Assembly: GCA_049585815.1 (NCBI GenBank)
Contig: JBAVAR010000135.1
Location: forward strand, 26,705-90,704
DNA from: DATLSM01 sp049585815
GTDB taxonomy: Bacteria > Actinomycetota > Thermoleophilia > Solirubrobacterales > 70-9
Reading direction: 5' to 3'
DNA length: 64,000 nucleotides
Both the position numbers and the translations under genes were made by a program. This document shows positions 36,106 to 44,350 of this stretch, in pieces. Numbering within the stretch: position 1 is the first letter of the stretch; the number at the start of each line of letters is the position of its first letter. A model generated the notes under the pieces. That model made no database searches, was not told the DNA's origin, and saw only the letters and a program-made list of their open reading frames with translations.

Positions 36106-36756
36106 ATGGCGAACCAGGTCATCTACGGCCGCCAGCCGGTTGCCGAGGCGCAGCGGGGCAGGCGTCGGGTGCATCAGGTCTGGCAGGTGCCGGAGGTCGC
36201 GGCGGCTGAGCTGGAGCGGCTCTGCGGATCGCCCGACCACCAGGGCATCGTTGCCGAGGTCGACCCCTACCCCTACGTTGCTCCGAGCTCTCTGTTCGGA
36301 GACAAGGCCGGCCTGATCCTCGCCCTCGACCAGGTTCAGGACCCCCGCAATCTAGGCGCGATCGCCCGCTCGGCCGAGTTCGCTGGTGCTGCCGGATTGG
36401 CAATTCCCGACCGCCGCTCGGCCATGGTGACTGCCGCCGCCTGCAAGGCATCGGCCGGCGCTGTCGAGCACACCCTGATCGCCCGCGTTCGCAACCTGAC
36501 CGATTGGCTGGGAGTGGCGAAGGAATCGGGCTATTGGATCTGGGGCGCGGAGGCGGGGGCTGACCGAGCGCCCTGGGAGGTCGATCTGCGGGGTCCGACG
36601 GTCCTCGTGCTCGGTGGCGAGGGGAGTGGGATCCGGCCTCGCGTGGCAGCCGCCTGCGATGCTCTCGTTGCCCTTCCCAGGCGGGGAGAGGTCAGCTCCC
36701 TGAACGTCGCGGCCGCCGCCACCGCCCTGCTCTTTGAGGCGCTGCGCCAACGCTAG
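36106..36756 (+). CDS. rlmB: 23S rRNA (guanosine-2'-O-)-methyltransferase RlmB
   Basis: SPOUT-family methyltransferase that modifies G2251 of 23S rRNA; 216 residues, shorter than E. coli RlmB (243). A small L30e-like substrate-binding domain (VIYGRQPVAEA) is followed by the SPOUT knot: LILALDQVQDPRNLGAIARS, VLVLGGEGSGIRPRV and SSLNVAAAATALLFEAL. The ATG directly abuts the cysS stop, as in the Firmicutes and actinobacterial cysS-rlmB pair. A related TrmH methylating tRNA cannot be excluded. Confidence 0.93.
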   Translation: MANQVIYGRQPVAEAQRGRRRVHQVWQVPEVAAAELERLCGSPDHQGIVAEVDPYPYVAPSSLFGDKAGLILALDQVQDPRNLGAIARSAEFAGAAGLAIPDRRSAMVTAAACKASAGAVEHTLIARVRNLTDWLGVAKESGYWIWGAEAGADRAPWEVDLRGPTVLVLGGEGSGIRPRVAAACDALVALPRRGEVSSLNVAAAATALLFEALRQR

Positions 36757-36793
36757 GGCCTGCAACGGCATTTGCACGAATCTGGATTCGGGG

Positions 36794-36821
36794 TTGACAG
36801 AACTCCGCTCGCCCGTAAACT
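36794..36821 (+). promoter_or_regulatory. Sigma70-type promoter of sigH
   Basis: TTGACA (36794-36799), 16-bp spacer, TAAACT (36816-36821). This is the best two-box promoter in the window. It gives a leader of about 100 nt that contains a CTCAG/CTGAG hairpin and then AAGGAG before the GTG start. Confidence 0.7.
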
Positions 36822-36929
36822 AACGCGCGTATAAAGGGTGAACCTCAGCTTGAGTCTGAGCTCTCCCAGTCAATAGGGCGCCTCAGGGGAGGTAAACGGC
36901 GCCACGACCCTTCGTAAGGAGAAGGATCT

Positions 36930-37640
36930 GTGGCTCTTTCTACGCCTACGCATGAAATGCGACTCCCTTCGGGCCGTCGAGCTGGCGCCGCCCGTGCCCA
37001 CCAGACTAACTCTCAACCTGAGCTTGATGATCACTATCTGGTCGCTCTCGCAAAGGAGGGTAAGACCGACGCCTATGACGCGATAGTCCGCCGCTACCGC
37101 GGCTTCGTCCGCCTCAAGGCCTCCTCCTACTTTCTGCTTGGCGGTGAGTCGGACGACCTGATCCAGGAGGGCCTGCTCGGTCTCTACAAGGCGATCCGCG
37201 ACTACCGGACCGATCGCGAGTCGAGTTTCCGCAATTTCGCCGAGCTCTGCATCACCCGCCAAATCATCACCGCGGTGAAGACCGCCACCCGCAACAAGCA
37301 CACCCCGTTGAACCAGTACGTCTCGTTCAGTCAGACGCCGGCCGCCGCTGGCGATTCGGAAACGACCCTGGACGAGATCCTCTCGGGACCGACCGTCTTT
37401 GATCCGGTCAACCAGGTGATCGCAGCCGAGGAGCTCGAGAGCCTCGTCGCCTGCCTGTCCGGAGTCTCGGGCGTGCTCTCCGATCTGGAGAGCCGCGTGC
37501 TCTCCCTCTATCTGGATGGCCACTCCTATGAGATCGTTGCCGAGCGATTGGAGTGCGACACAAAGACGGTGGACAACGCCCTGCAGCGCGTCAAGCGCAA
37601 GGTCGGTACCCACTTGGCTTCGCGCGAGGTTCCCCTCTAG
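36930..37640 (+). CDS. sigH: Sigma-70 family factor, SigH type
   Basis: 236 residues. Region 2 is clear (IVRRYRGFVRLKASSYFLLG, ESDDLIQEGLLGLYKAIRDY), as is the region 4 helix-turn-helix (GHSYEIVAERLECDTKTVDN). The pattern matches the spore-type SigH of Firmicutes better than ECF or group 1 factors, and it sits after rlmB exactly as in B. subtilis. No sporulation genes are seen here, so its role is probably in stationary phase or stress. GTG 36930 follows AAGGAGAAGG; a later in-frame ATG at 36957 is possible. Its stop overlaps the convergent GNAT-like gene. Confidence 0.9.
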   Translation: MALSTPTHEMRLPSGRRAGAARAHQTNSQPELDDHYLVALAKEGKTDAYDAIVRRYRGFVRLKASSYFLLGGESDDLIQEGLLGLYKAIRDYRTDRESSFRNFAELCITRQIITAVKTATRNKHTPLNQYVSFSQTPAAAGDSETTLDEILSGPTVFDPVNQVIAAEELESLVACLSGVSGVLSDLESRVLSLYLDGHSYEIVAERLECDTKTVDNALQRVKRKVGTHLASREVPL

Positions 37641-38659
37641 GCACGGAGGCGGGGCGGGAGATCGGCGAGGACGTAATCGAGCAGTTCGCGACCGTGATCT
37701 GAGGCAACGGCGATGTCCTCGGCCCTGACCCGGACGCGGTGCAGTGACTGCATGCGGAGCACGTCGCCGTCGGTGCGGCTGTTGGGGAAGATCCCCGCGT
37801 AGGAGACGCCGAGCCGCTCGAGGTGCTCGGCGACCAGCGCCGTGGCGGGAATCTCCAGCGGCAGATCGAAATAGACAGCGTCAAGCCCGGCGCGATGGAA
37901 GAGGTGATGCCGCTCGGCGTCGAGGGCCTCATCCAGGTCGGCTCCGGGACGGTGGACGGTGATCAAGGCCAAGTTGTGATCGGTGTCGAGCTCGACCCCC
38001 AGCTCGGTCCTGGGCGCCAGCTTCGAGTCCTCCGGCGCCACGGCGAGCTTGCCGCGAAGTTCGCACAGCTGCAGGGTGCGGGCGACGGCATCGTGGTGGC
38101 GCTCGGGCGCATAGACGGGGCGCTTCAATCCGTCGTTTAGCTTGGTGTAGAAGAGCGCCGCTGACTGGCGGGAGCCACGCCGTCGCCCCGCCGCATCGTT
38201 GGCGACGGTGGCCGGGATCCAGCCGAGCAGGAACCCGGTCTCATGGGCTCCCAACTCGATGTTGGCGAGCTGGCTGTAGGGGTGGGCAGCGGTGGCCTCG
38301 CTGTACATTCCAGCCATCCCCCGCCGGCGCGCCCAATCCATCAGGTGGCGCTTGGTGTGGGTGAAGAGGTGCTGCCCTCTGGCCGCGGGCGTAGTCACCG
38401 CCTGCCCGGAGTGACCGACCGCATCGCCGACGCTGGTCAGACTCATGCCCTCGTGGCAGAGGAGATCGCCGCCGGCGGTCTCGGCCACGCAGGAGACGTA
38501 GGTTCCGGCGGCGAGGCGAGCAGACACCTCGGCCACGTCATAGACCCAGCTGACGTCGTAGGTCTTGCCGTAGGCGACCCCGATTGCCTCACACAACAGG
38601 TTCGCCTCGTCGGGCTCCAGGAAGCGGAAGGTCGCGTCCACGCCGTCTATATTCGGCAA
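37637..38659 (-). CDS. GNAT-like protein, function unknown
   Basis: 340 residues. The N-terminal half resembles a GNAT acetyltransferase fold (FRFLEPDEANLLCEAIGVAY at the start, then SVGDAVGHSGQAVTTPAARG, a region like the acetyl-CoA loop, and MYSEATAAHPYSQLANIELG, like the later helix). The C-terminal 140 residues look like a second, more degenerate alpha/beta domain ending GRELLDYVLADLPP. Similar GNAT-plus-domain proteins occur beside signalling genes, but substrate is unknown. TTG 38659 is only 4 nt from the divergent tRNA; GTG 38641 is an alternative start. Confidence 0.65.
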   Translation of the reverse strand: MPNIDGVDATFRFLEPDEANLLCEAIGVAYGKTYDVSWVYDVAEVSARLAAGTYVSCVAETAGGDLLCHEGMSLTSVGDAVGHSGQAVTTPAARGQHLFTHTKRHLMDWARRRGMAGMYSEATAAHPYSQLANIELGAHETGFLLGWIPATVANDAAGRRRGSRQSAALFYTKLNDGLKRPVYAPERHHDAVARTLQLCELRGKLAVAPEDSKLAPRTELGVELDTDHNLALITVHRPGADLDEALDAERHHLFHRAGLDAVYFDLPLEIPATALVAEHLERLGVSYAGIFPNSRTDGDVLRMQSLHRVRVRAEDIAVASDHGRELLDYVLADLPPRLRA

Positions 38660-38662
38660 CCC

Positions 38663-38735
38663 GCCCGCCTAGCTCAACTGGTAGAGCACCGCTCTTGTAA
38701 AGCGGAGGTTTCCGGTTCGATCCCGGAGGCGGGCT
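38663..38735 (+). tRNA. tRNA-Thr, anticodon UGU
   Basis: Folds as a full cloverleaf: acceptor GCCCGCC/GGCGGGC, D stem GCTC/GAGC, anticodon stem CCGCT/AGCGG with loop CTTGTAA (anticodon TGT), T stem TCCGG/CCGGA with loop TTCGATC, discriminator T. 73 nt; no CCA encoded. Confidence 0.97.
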
Positions 38736-38744
38736 TGGTTGCCC

Positions 38745-40130
38745 TCAGGGGTCGGTCCTCAGCACCCGCGCCTTCTCGGCGGCGAACTCCTCGTCGGTGA
38801 GGATGCCCTTCTCGTGCAGTCCGCCGAGGCGCTCGAGCTGAGCGAGTCGCGAGTCCTCGGGGGAGGGGGGAGCGGCGGCGGTCGCCGTCTCTGGGGAAGC
38901 TGGCTCGCCACTCGGTTTCCGCATCTCCGGAAGCCGGAGTTTCGAGGCCCGCTCGCCGAGGTTGGCTCCTTTAACGGCGCCGACCACGCGAGCGCGGGTG
39001 TGACCGAAGATTTCATGGAACTGGGCGTCTGGGTACTCGGCAGCCGTCTGCCGGCCCAGCTCGCGCACCCCGAATGCTGCCATCGCGGCGACGACCAGCG
39101 TGGTGAGGAAGGCGCGCAGGCCCTGGGTCGGAGCCGAGAGGAAGTAGATGCCGACGATTATCGCCAGGCCGGTGTACACGAAGGGTCGGTAATCGCGCAG
39201 GGCGGGCGCAATCGCTCGGCGGGTCGCCATAGCCGAGCGGGTCGGTGAGCCCAGCCAACCGGCAATCGCGAAAAGCACGCCGACCACGATCACCGTGGTC
39301 GCGATGCTGGTCATCAGCGAGGTGGCGATCGTCCAGGTGGCTTCCGCAGCGGGCTTGACGCTGTCGTTGGTGACCAGCTGACCCACCACGATCCCGCCGG
39401 CCACGTGACGGGCGACGATGACCGCAAATCCAGCGGCGACCAGGCCCACTCCGGAGAACAGGATCGTTACCCAGCGCTGGTCGCGCGCCAGATAGATGGC
39501 GCCGGCAAAGGCGGCGAAGGTGAGGAGTGAGAGCAGCAGCGCAAGGCCCTTGACGGCGGCGGCGATGTTCTGCGCGGTCTTCAGCTGGCTCGAGTGGAGG
39601 ATTTCGATCTGGCCGGCATTGGGCGGAAGTTTTTCCGCCAGGCTGGCGCCGATCCCAACCTGGTTGGCGAGGTTCGTCACCAGGCTGCCGAGGTTGAGCG
39701 TCACCGTCCCGTTTTCGGTCGAGAGGGTGCCGCTCTTTTCTTCCAAGACATTTACAAGCTGTTCGTGCGCGGTCCGGTTGGCGCTCTGCCAGAGGCTCTG
39801 CGCCACCGAGGTCTTGAGAAGCTGTTCGGCGCCGTTGCCGGCCACCGTCCGCAGACCACCCGCAGCGGGTCCGGCGAGACGTTTGGTTTCGCCGGGAAGG
39901 ATGCTCTTCAGTTCCTTCTCGACATTGACGTGTTCATACACCTGGTTGACCAGGTAATTGGACACCGTGCTGCGGACCGTCGAGTTCTGCAGTAGCTGGT
40001 CGCTGGTGCTTACCCAGTCGCTGGTGTTGAGCGCCTGTCGTTCGACCCAGATTGAGAAGACGCTGAGGAAGGCGAGGACCGAACCGATGGCGACCAGCGC
40101 TTTCACCGTCCGTCGTCGGCCGCGACTCAT
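38745..40130 (-). CDS. Multi-pass membrane protein with C-terminal SHOCT domain
   Basis: 461 residues. An N-terminal membrane anchor (LVAIGSVLAFLSVFSIWV) precedes an extracytoplasmic domain of about 190 residues rich in Asn/Thr (STSDQLLQNSTVRSTVSNYL, VGIGASLAEKLPPNAGQIEI), then at least four more hydrophobic segments (about 235-385). The tail ends in a SHOCT motif, RLGGLHEKGILTDEEFAAEK. The frame is open upstream to 40967 across the neighbouring gene; ATG 40130 is chosen because TAGCAT lies 7 nt before it and the anchor follows. Function unknown; SHOCT domains are thought to mediate oligomerisation. Confidence 0.83.
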   Translation of the reverse strand: MSRGRRRTVKALVAIGSVLAFLSVFSIWVERQALNTSDWVSTSDQLLQNSTVRSTVSNYLVNQVYEHVNVEKELKSILPGETKRLAGPAAGGLRTVAGNGAEQLLKTSVAQSLWQSANRTAHEQLVNVLEEKSGTLSTENGTVTLNLGSLVTNLANQVGIGASLAEKLPPNAGQIEILHSSQLKTAQNIAAAVKGLALLLSLLTFAAFAGAIYLARDQRWVTILFSGVGLVAAGFAVIVARHVAGGIVVGQLVTNDSVKPAAEATWTIATSLMTSIATTVIVVGVLFAIAGWLGSPTRSAMATRRAIAPALRDYRPFVYTGLAIIVGIYFLSAPTQGLRAFLTTLVVAAMAAFGVRELGRQTAAEYPDAQFHEIFGHTRARVVGAVKGANLGERASKLRLPEMRKPSGEPASPETATAAAPPSPEDSRLAQLERLGGLHEKGILTDEEFAAEKARVLRTDP

Positions 40131-40137
40131 GCGGAGG

Positions 40138-40143
40138 ATGCTA
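40138..40143 (-). promoter_or_regulatory. Candidate leaderless -10 box, interlocked with the divergent promoter
   Basis: TAGCAT, 7 nt before the ATG at 40130. On the plus strand TATACG (40142-40147) lies 7 nt before the GTG at 40155, so the two share bases in a 24-bp gap. Confidence 0.45.
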
Positions 40144-40154
40144 TACGTCACGGG

Positions 40155-41072
40155 GTGAAGCTCGAGGGAATCCACCACGTAACCGCGATAACCGAGGACG
40201 CCCAGCGCAACGTCGACTTCTACGCGGGAGTGCTCGGCCTCCGCCTGGTCAAGAAGACCGTCAACCAGGACAACCCGACCGTCTATCACCTCTTTTTCGC
40301 CGATGAGAAGGGCAGCGCCGGATCTGACCTCACCTTCTTTGAGTACCCCGGGGTGCCGCCGGGGCAGGCCGGCGCCGGCATGGTCCACCGGATCGTGTGG
40401 CGGGTGGGGGCCGAGGACTCGCTTGCCTTTTGGAAGGAGCGCCTGGAGAGCAATGGGATCGAGACGCAGCGGCTGGAGGGGGCGCTGCGCTTCTCCGACC
40501 CCGAGGGGCTCGATCACGAACTGGCGGTGATAGCGACCGAGGATGAGCCGCTGATCGCAGATCACCCGGGGGTTCCGGCGGAGCTGGCGCTTCGCGGCTT
40601 CCACGCGGTCCGCGCCTACAGCGTCGCCCAGGACACCAGCCGCGGTCTGCTCGAGGCGCTCGAGTTCGAGCCCGCCGGCGAAGGTTGGGAGGCGCGGGGC
40701 AAGATGCGCGGCGGCCTCTTGGTCTATGACGAGCCGAGCGGCGAGCGCGGATTGCAGGGCGCTGGCAGCGTCCATCACGTTGCCTGGGCCTCGCACATCG
40801 ACGAGCACGCGGCGTGGCGGGAGAGGGCAATTGCCGCCGGCGCCCAGCCGACCCCGGTGATCGACCGCTTCTACTTCCGCTCGATCTACTTCCGCGAGCC
40901 CAGCGGGGTGCTCTTTGAGATCGCCACCCTCGGACCCGGTTTCACGGTTGACGAGACGCTCGAGCACCTCGGCGAGAGCCTCTCACTGCCGCCCGACTAC
41001 GAGCACCTGCGGGCAGAGCTGGAGTCCACTCTGCGCCCGGTGAGGAACCCGCGGACTGTCTCCTCCGGGTGA
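40155..41072 (+). CDS. Ring-cleaving dioxygenase of the VOC/glyoxalase family (MhqO-like)
   Basis: 305 residues made of two vicinal-oxygen-chelate domains. Metal-ligand candidates: His in LEGIHHVTAI and GMVHRIVWRV and Glu in GLDHELAVIA for the first; His in LRGFHAVRAYS and GSVHHVAWAS and Glu in GVLFEIATLGPGF for the second. This layout matches the MhqA/MhqE/MhqO ring-cleaving dioxygenases acting on hydroquinones. The downstream maleylacetate-reductase-like gene overlaps by 4 nt (GTGA), which fits a hydroquinone route. Glyoxalase activity is the alternative. Confidence 0.83.
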   Translation: MKLEGIHHVTAITEDAQRNVDFYAGVLGLRLVKKTVNQDNPTVYHLFFADEKGSAGSDLTFFEYPGVPPGQAGAGMVHRIVWRVGAEDSLAFWKERLESNGIETQRLEGALRFSDPEGLDHELAVIATEDEPLIADHPGVPAELALRGFHAVRAYSVAQDTSRGLLEALEFEPAGEGWEARGKMRGGLLVYDEPSGERGLQGAGSVHHVAWASHIDEHAAWRERAIAAGAQPTPVIDRFYFRSIYFREPSGVLFEIATLGPGFTVDETLEHLGESLSLPPDYEHLRAELESTLRPVRNPRTVSSG

Positions 41073-42073
41073 GCGAGAACTTCATCTGGCATGACGCCGG
41101 GCGAACGGTCCACTTTCGCGACGGAGGAGTCGCCCAGGCGCCGCAGCTCCTGCGCGAACACGGCTTCGCCCCCTTTGAGCTGCTGACGACCCGGCGAGCC
41201 CTGGCGGGCGCGCCGGAGCTCGCCGCGGCCGCGAGCTCCGTTCACGAGGTGGCTGCTGGCGGTGTTCCCGAGGTTGCCGCCGCATTGCTCAATTCGGCTC
41301 GCTCGCCCCGCCTGGTCGCCCTCGGCGGGGGGCGGGTGATCGACGCCGCGAAGGCGGTCGCCTCGGTCAGCGCCGCCAGTGTCGCGGCGATCCCGACCAC
41401 GATGTCGGGAGCCGAGATGACCGGGATCCACCGCCTGCCTGCCGGTGCCGAGGGGAAGGCGAGCGGGTTGGTCCGCCCGTCGCTGGTCATCGCCGCTTAC
41501 GGGCCGATGACCAGCCAGCCCGAGCGGGCGCTCCGCTTCAGCTCCATGAACGCCCTCGCCCACGGCGCCGACTCCCTCTACACGCCCTTCGCCAACCCGG
41601 TGTCGAGGATGATCGCGCTGCGCGGGGTCAACCTGATCTCCGGCTCTCTCGACCAGGTTCGCGCCGAACGCGACCGCGCCGCGCTCGCCCTCGGCTCAAT
41701 TTTCTGCGGGTATGCGATCGACTCTGCGATGTTCGCCATCCACCACGTCATCTGCCAGACCCTCGTCCGGGTCTGCGGCACTCCCCACGCGGAGACGAAC
41801 GCAGCGATCCTGCCAAGGGCCATGGCCTTCATGGTCCCGCGAGCGCCCCACCAGCTCTCATCCCTGGCGGCGGCCATCGGCACCAATTCCGCCGAGATCG
41901 AACCTCGGATCCTGGGGCTTGGCGGCAACCCTCCTGGCCTCGGCGATGTCGGCGGCGATCGCTCGAAGCTGGGTCAGGCTGTGGATGCGATCCTGATGCG
42001 GCCAGAGCTGGCATTCACCCCCGCCCCTCCCGACCGCAGCGAGCTTCGCCAGCTGGTGGAGAGCGCCTGGTAA
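41069..42073 (+). CDS. Iron-containing alcohol dehydrogenase / maleylacetate reductase-like
   Basis: 334 residues. NAD-binding GGGRVIDAAKAVA near residue 90, AIPTTMSGAEMTGIH (in maleylacetate reductases this is PTTYAGSE), and the metal ligands expected in MNALAHGADSLY, AIHHVICQTL and GTPHAETNAAILP. Overall closest to maleylacetate reductases, which reduce maleylacetate to 3-oxoadipate in aromatic degradation. Coupled by a 4-nt overlap to the ring-cleaving dioxygenase. GTG start; no own ribosome binding site needed. Confidence 0.85.
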   Translation: MSENFIWHDAGRTVHFRDGGVAQAPQLLREHGFAPFELLTTRRALAGAPELAAAASSVHEVAAGGVPEVAAALLNSARSPRLVALGGGRVIDAAKAVASVSAASVAAIPTTMSGAEMTGIHRLPAGAEGKASGLVRPSLVIAAYGPMTSQPERALRFSSMNALAHGADSLYTPFANPVSRMIALRGVNLISGSLDQVRAERDRAALALGSIFCGYAIDSAMFAIHHVICQTLVRVCGTPHAETNAAILPRAMAFMVPRAPHQLSSLAAAIGTNSAEIEPRILGLGGNPPGLGDVGGDRSKLGQAVDAILMRPELAFTPAPPDRSELRQLVESAW

Positions 42074-42103
42074 CCGCTTCACCCCAACCGTGTAGCGCTC
42101 TGG

Positions 42104-43768
42104 GTGAGTTCAGAGCGCCGAGCCGCCTACCACGGCTACACCCGGGCCCATGGTGTCAATCGACCCATGTACCTGCTCGCCCGGGCGTTCCTGACGCCGT
42201 TCTTCCTCCTCTACTTTCGCTACGCCCGCAGCGGGCGCGAGCACGCTCGGGCAAAGGGTGGTCTGATCGTTGCCTCAAACCACCGCAGCTTTCTCGATCC
42301 GTTCGCGATCGGCGGCTGCCTGCCCTGGCGCCGGCCGATCAACTACGTCGCAAAGGTGGAGCTGTTCGAGCGCCGCTGGCAGGGCTGGCTCCTCTCGCGA
42401 CTCGGTGCCTTCCCGATCCGCCGCAGCGAGTCCGACGAGGAGGCGATGGAGACCGCTCGCCACGTTGTTGAGCGGGGCGGGGTCGTCTGCATCTTCCCGG
42501 AGGGGACCCGGATTCGCACCGGTTCGCTGGCGGCGCCGAGACGGGGGGTGGGCAGGCTGGCACTGCAGACCGGCGCCCCGGTGATCCCTGCGTCCGTGCT
42601 CGGAACCGAACAGGTGAGGCGGGGGTGGCGGATCCGGCCGCGCAAGGTCAAGGTCCGCCTCGGGCGCGCGATGACCTTTCCCCGCGCCGCGCGCCCCTCA
42701 CCGGCGCTCGCCGAAACCGTGACCGCGCGGATCTGGCCCAACGTCCAGCTCCAATGGGAATACCTTGGCGGTCTGCCTCCGATGCGCCGCGCAGCCGTGA
42801 TCGGCGCCGGCTCGTGGGGCACGGCGGTAGCCGTCCTTTTGGCTCGCGGTGGGCTCGAGGTACAACTTGGCACCCGCACTCCCGCCCAGGCGGCGGAGCT
42901 GTCGGATGTGGGGGAGAACCGCCGCTACCTGGATGGCGTCGCCCTGCCCGACTCGATCGATGTCCGACCAGCGTCGAGAATCGAGCTGGCGGGACTCGAT
43001 CTGATCTGCCTGGCGATCCCCTCCAAGTCGCTACCTCAGGCGGTGGGAGCGATCGCCGATCGGGTCGGTGAGCGCTCCGCTCTGCTACTGCTGACCAAGG
43101 GTCTCGTCGCACCCCAGGGCCAGCTCCCGGCCGAATACGTCGGTGAGAGGGTGAGAGCTCGTGCGATCGCCTGCCTCGGCGGGCCGGCCCATGCCCGCGA
43201 GGCGGTATCCGGCTCGGCCGCGCTTGTTCTCGGTTCCGCCGATGGCGATCTGCGCGACCAGCTTGGTGAGGTCTTCGACGAGGCTGGCCTGGTCTGCGAG
43301 CGATCCGCCGACGTGATCGGGGTGGAGATGGCGGGAGCCGCCAAGAACGCCGCGGCGCTGGCCGCCGCCGCAGCGGAGCCGCATGGCCTCAACGCGGCCG
43401 GGATCGCGGCCGCCGAGATCTGGCGCGAGTGCATCGGGTACGCGATTGGGCGTGGGGCGCAGCTTGAGACCTTCTCCGGTCTAGCCGGGGTGGGCGATCT
43501 GACCGCGACGATGATGGCGCCGACCGGACGCAACCGCCGCGCCGGCGAGTTGCTGGGAACCGGGACGCCGGCGGCCGAGATCCCCCAGCTGATCGGGCAA
43601 GCATCGGAGGGGCTCGACACGGCGCCGCTCCTCGCCCAGACCATCTCCGGCTCGGGGTCCCAGGCGGAGGCACTGAACGGCCTGGCGGCGCTGATCCGCG
43701 GCGAGATCGACGCCGAGGCCTGGATCGCCGGCCTGCGCCGCGTCGAGCGCTCAAGGCGGGCCGCATGA
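42104..43768 (+). CDS. Fused 1-acylglycerol-3-phosphate acyltransferase and glycerol-3-phosphate dehydrogenase (PlsC-GpsA)
   Basis: One uninterrupted frame of 554 residues. Residues 1-226 are a PlsC acyltransferase: HX4D motif H60-D65 (NHRSFLD), CIFPEGTRIRTG, and APVIPASVLGTEQV. From Met227 a full NAD(P)-dependent GpsA follows (328 residues): RRAAVIGAGSWGTAVAVLLA, LTKGLVAPQGQLPAEY, AAKNAAALAAAAAEPHGLN and GLAGVGDLTATMM. No stop separates them, and no second ribosome binding site is seen before Met227. In other actinobacteria plsC and gpsA are neighbours, so fusion is plausible. It would couple synthesis of sn-glycerol 3-phosphate to phospholipid acylation. A sequencing error removing a stop is the alternative. 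Confidence 0.9.
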   Translation: MSSERRAAYHGYTRAHGVNRPMYLLARAFLTPFFLLYFRYARSGREHARAKGGLIVASNHRSFLDPFAIGGCLPWRRPINYVAKVELFERRWQGWLLSRLGAFPIRRSESDEEAMETARHVVERGGVVCIFPEGTRIRTGSLAAPRRGVGRLALQTGAPVIPASVLGTEQVRRGWRIRPRKVKVRLGRAMTFPRAARPSPALAETVTARIWPNVQLQWEYLGGLPPMRRAAVIGAGSWGTAVAVLLARGGLEVQLGTRTPAQAAELSDVGENRRYLDGVALPDSIDVRPASRIELAGLDLICLAIPSKSLPQAVGAIADRVGERSALLLLTKGLVAPQGQLPAEYVGERVRARAIACLGGPAHAREAVSGSAALVLGSADGDLRDQLGEVFDEAGLVCERSADVIGVEMAGAAKNAAALAAAAAEPHGLNAAGIAAAEIWRECIGYAIGRGAQLETFSGLAGVGDLTATMMAPTGRNRRAGELLGTGTPAAEIPQLIGQASEGLDTAPLLAQTISGSGSQAEALNGLAALIRGEIDAEAWIAGLRRVERSRRAA

Positions 43769-43777
43769 GCACGGCAC

Positions 43778-43783
43778 TAGGCT
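43778..43783 (+). promoter_or_regulatory. Candidate leaderless -10 box
   Basis: TAGGCT, 6 nt before the GTG of the ECF sigma factor. Confidence 0.5.
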
Positions 43784-43789
43784 TGCGCC

Positions 43790-44350
43790 GTGAGCACTGC
43801 CAAGCACAACGTCGAGCCGGCGAGCCTCGATCCTGCCGCGAAGGCGGAGCTGGACCGGGCCTTCGAGGACCTCTACAGGGCCCACCTACGCGATGTCTAC
43901 TCCTACGCTTACTACCGGGTCGGAAACCACCACGACGCCGAGGACCTCACCGAGCAGGCCTTCCTCCAGGCCTACCGGCACTTCGACCGGGCGCGGCGAG
44001 AGTCCGACGGGCGCCCGCTGCGGCCGTGGCTGATCCGGATCGCCCACAATCTCGCCTCCAACTACTACCGAGACCGCTCTCGCCGACCCCAGACTCCGCT
44101 CGACAACGCCGACCCGATCGCCGCCCGCCACGGGACCGAGGCGATTGCCGAAGGGCGGGAGGAGCTGCGACAGGTGATGGTCGGCCTTGAGCACCTTCCC
44201 GAGGACCGCCGCGAGGCACTGATCATGCGCTTTGCGCTGGGCATGGACAACCGCGAGATCGCCCGGGCCCTGGGCCGCACCGACGGTGCCACCAAGGTGC
44301 TGATTCATCGAGCGATCAAGCAACTTGAGGAGAAGATGAGCGATGAGTGA
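43790..44350 (+). CDS. ECF-type RNA polymerase sigma factor
   Basis: 186 residues. Region 2: FEDLYRAHLRDVYSYAYYRV, NHHDAEDLTEQAFLQAYRHF and RPWLIRIAHNLASNYYRD; region 4: GLEHLPEDRREALIMRF followed by the helix-turn-helix MDNREIARALGRTDGATKVL. No extra C-terminal domain. The next gene overlaps it by 8 nt and encodes a small membrane protein, the usual arrangement for a sigma/anti-sigma pair. Its own -10 (TAGGCT) is like those of housekeeping genes here, so autoregulation is not evident. Confidence 0.93.
   Translation: MSTAKHNVEPASLDPAAKAELDRAFEDLYRAHLRDVYSYAYYRVGNHHDAEDLTEQAFLQAYRHFDRARRESDGRPLRPWLIRIAHNLASNYYRDRSRRPQTPLDNADPIAARHGTEAIAEGREELRQVMVGLEHLPEDRREALIMRFALGMDNREIARALGRTDGATKVLIHRAIKQLEEKMSDE

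Noticed and set aside
40131..40967. In-frame upstream extension of the SHOCT membrane protein
   Set aside because: Runs antisense through the dioxygenase gene; the membrane anchor and -10 box fix the start at 40130.
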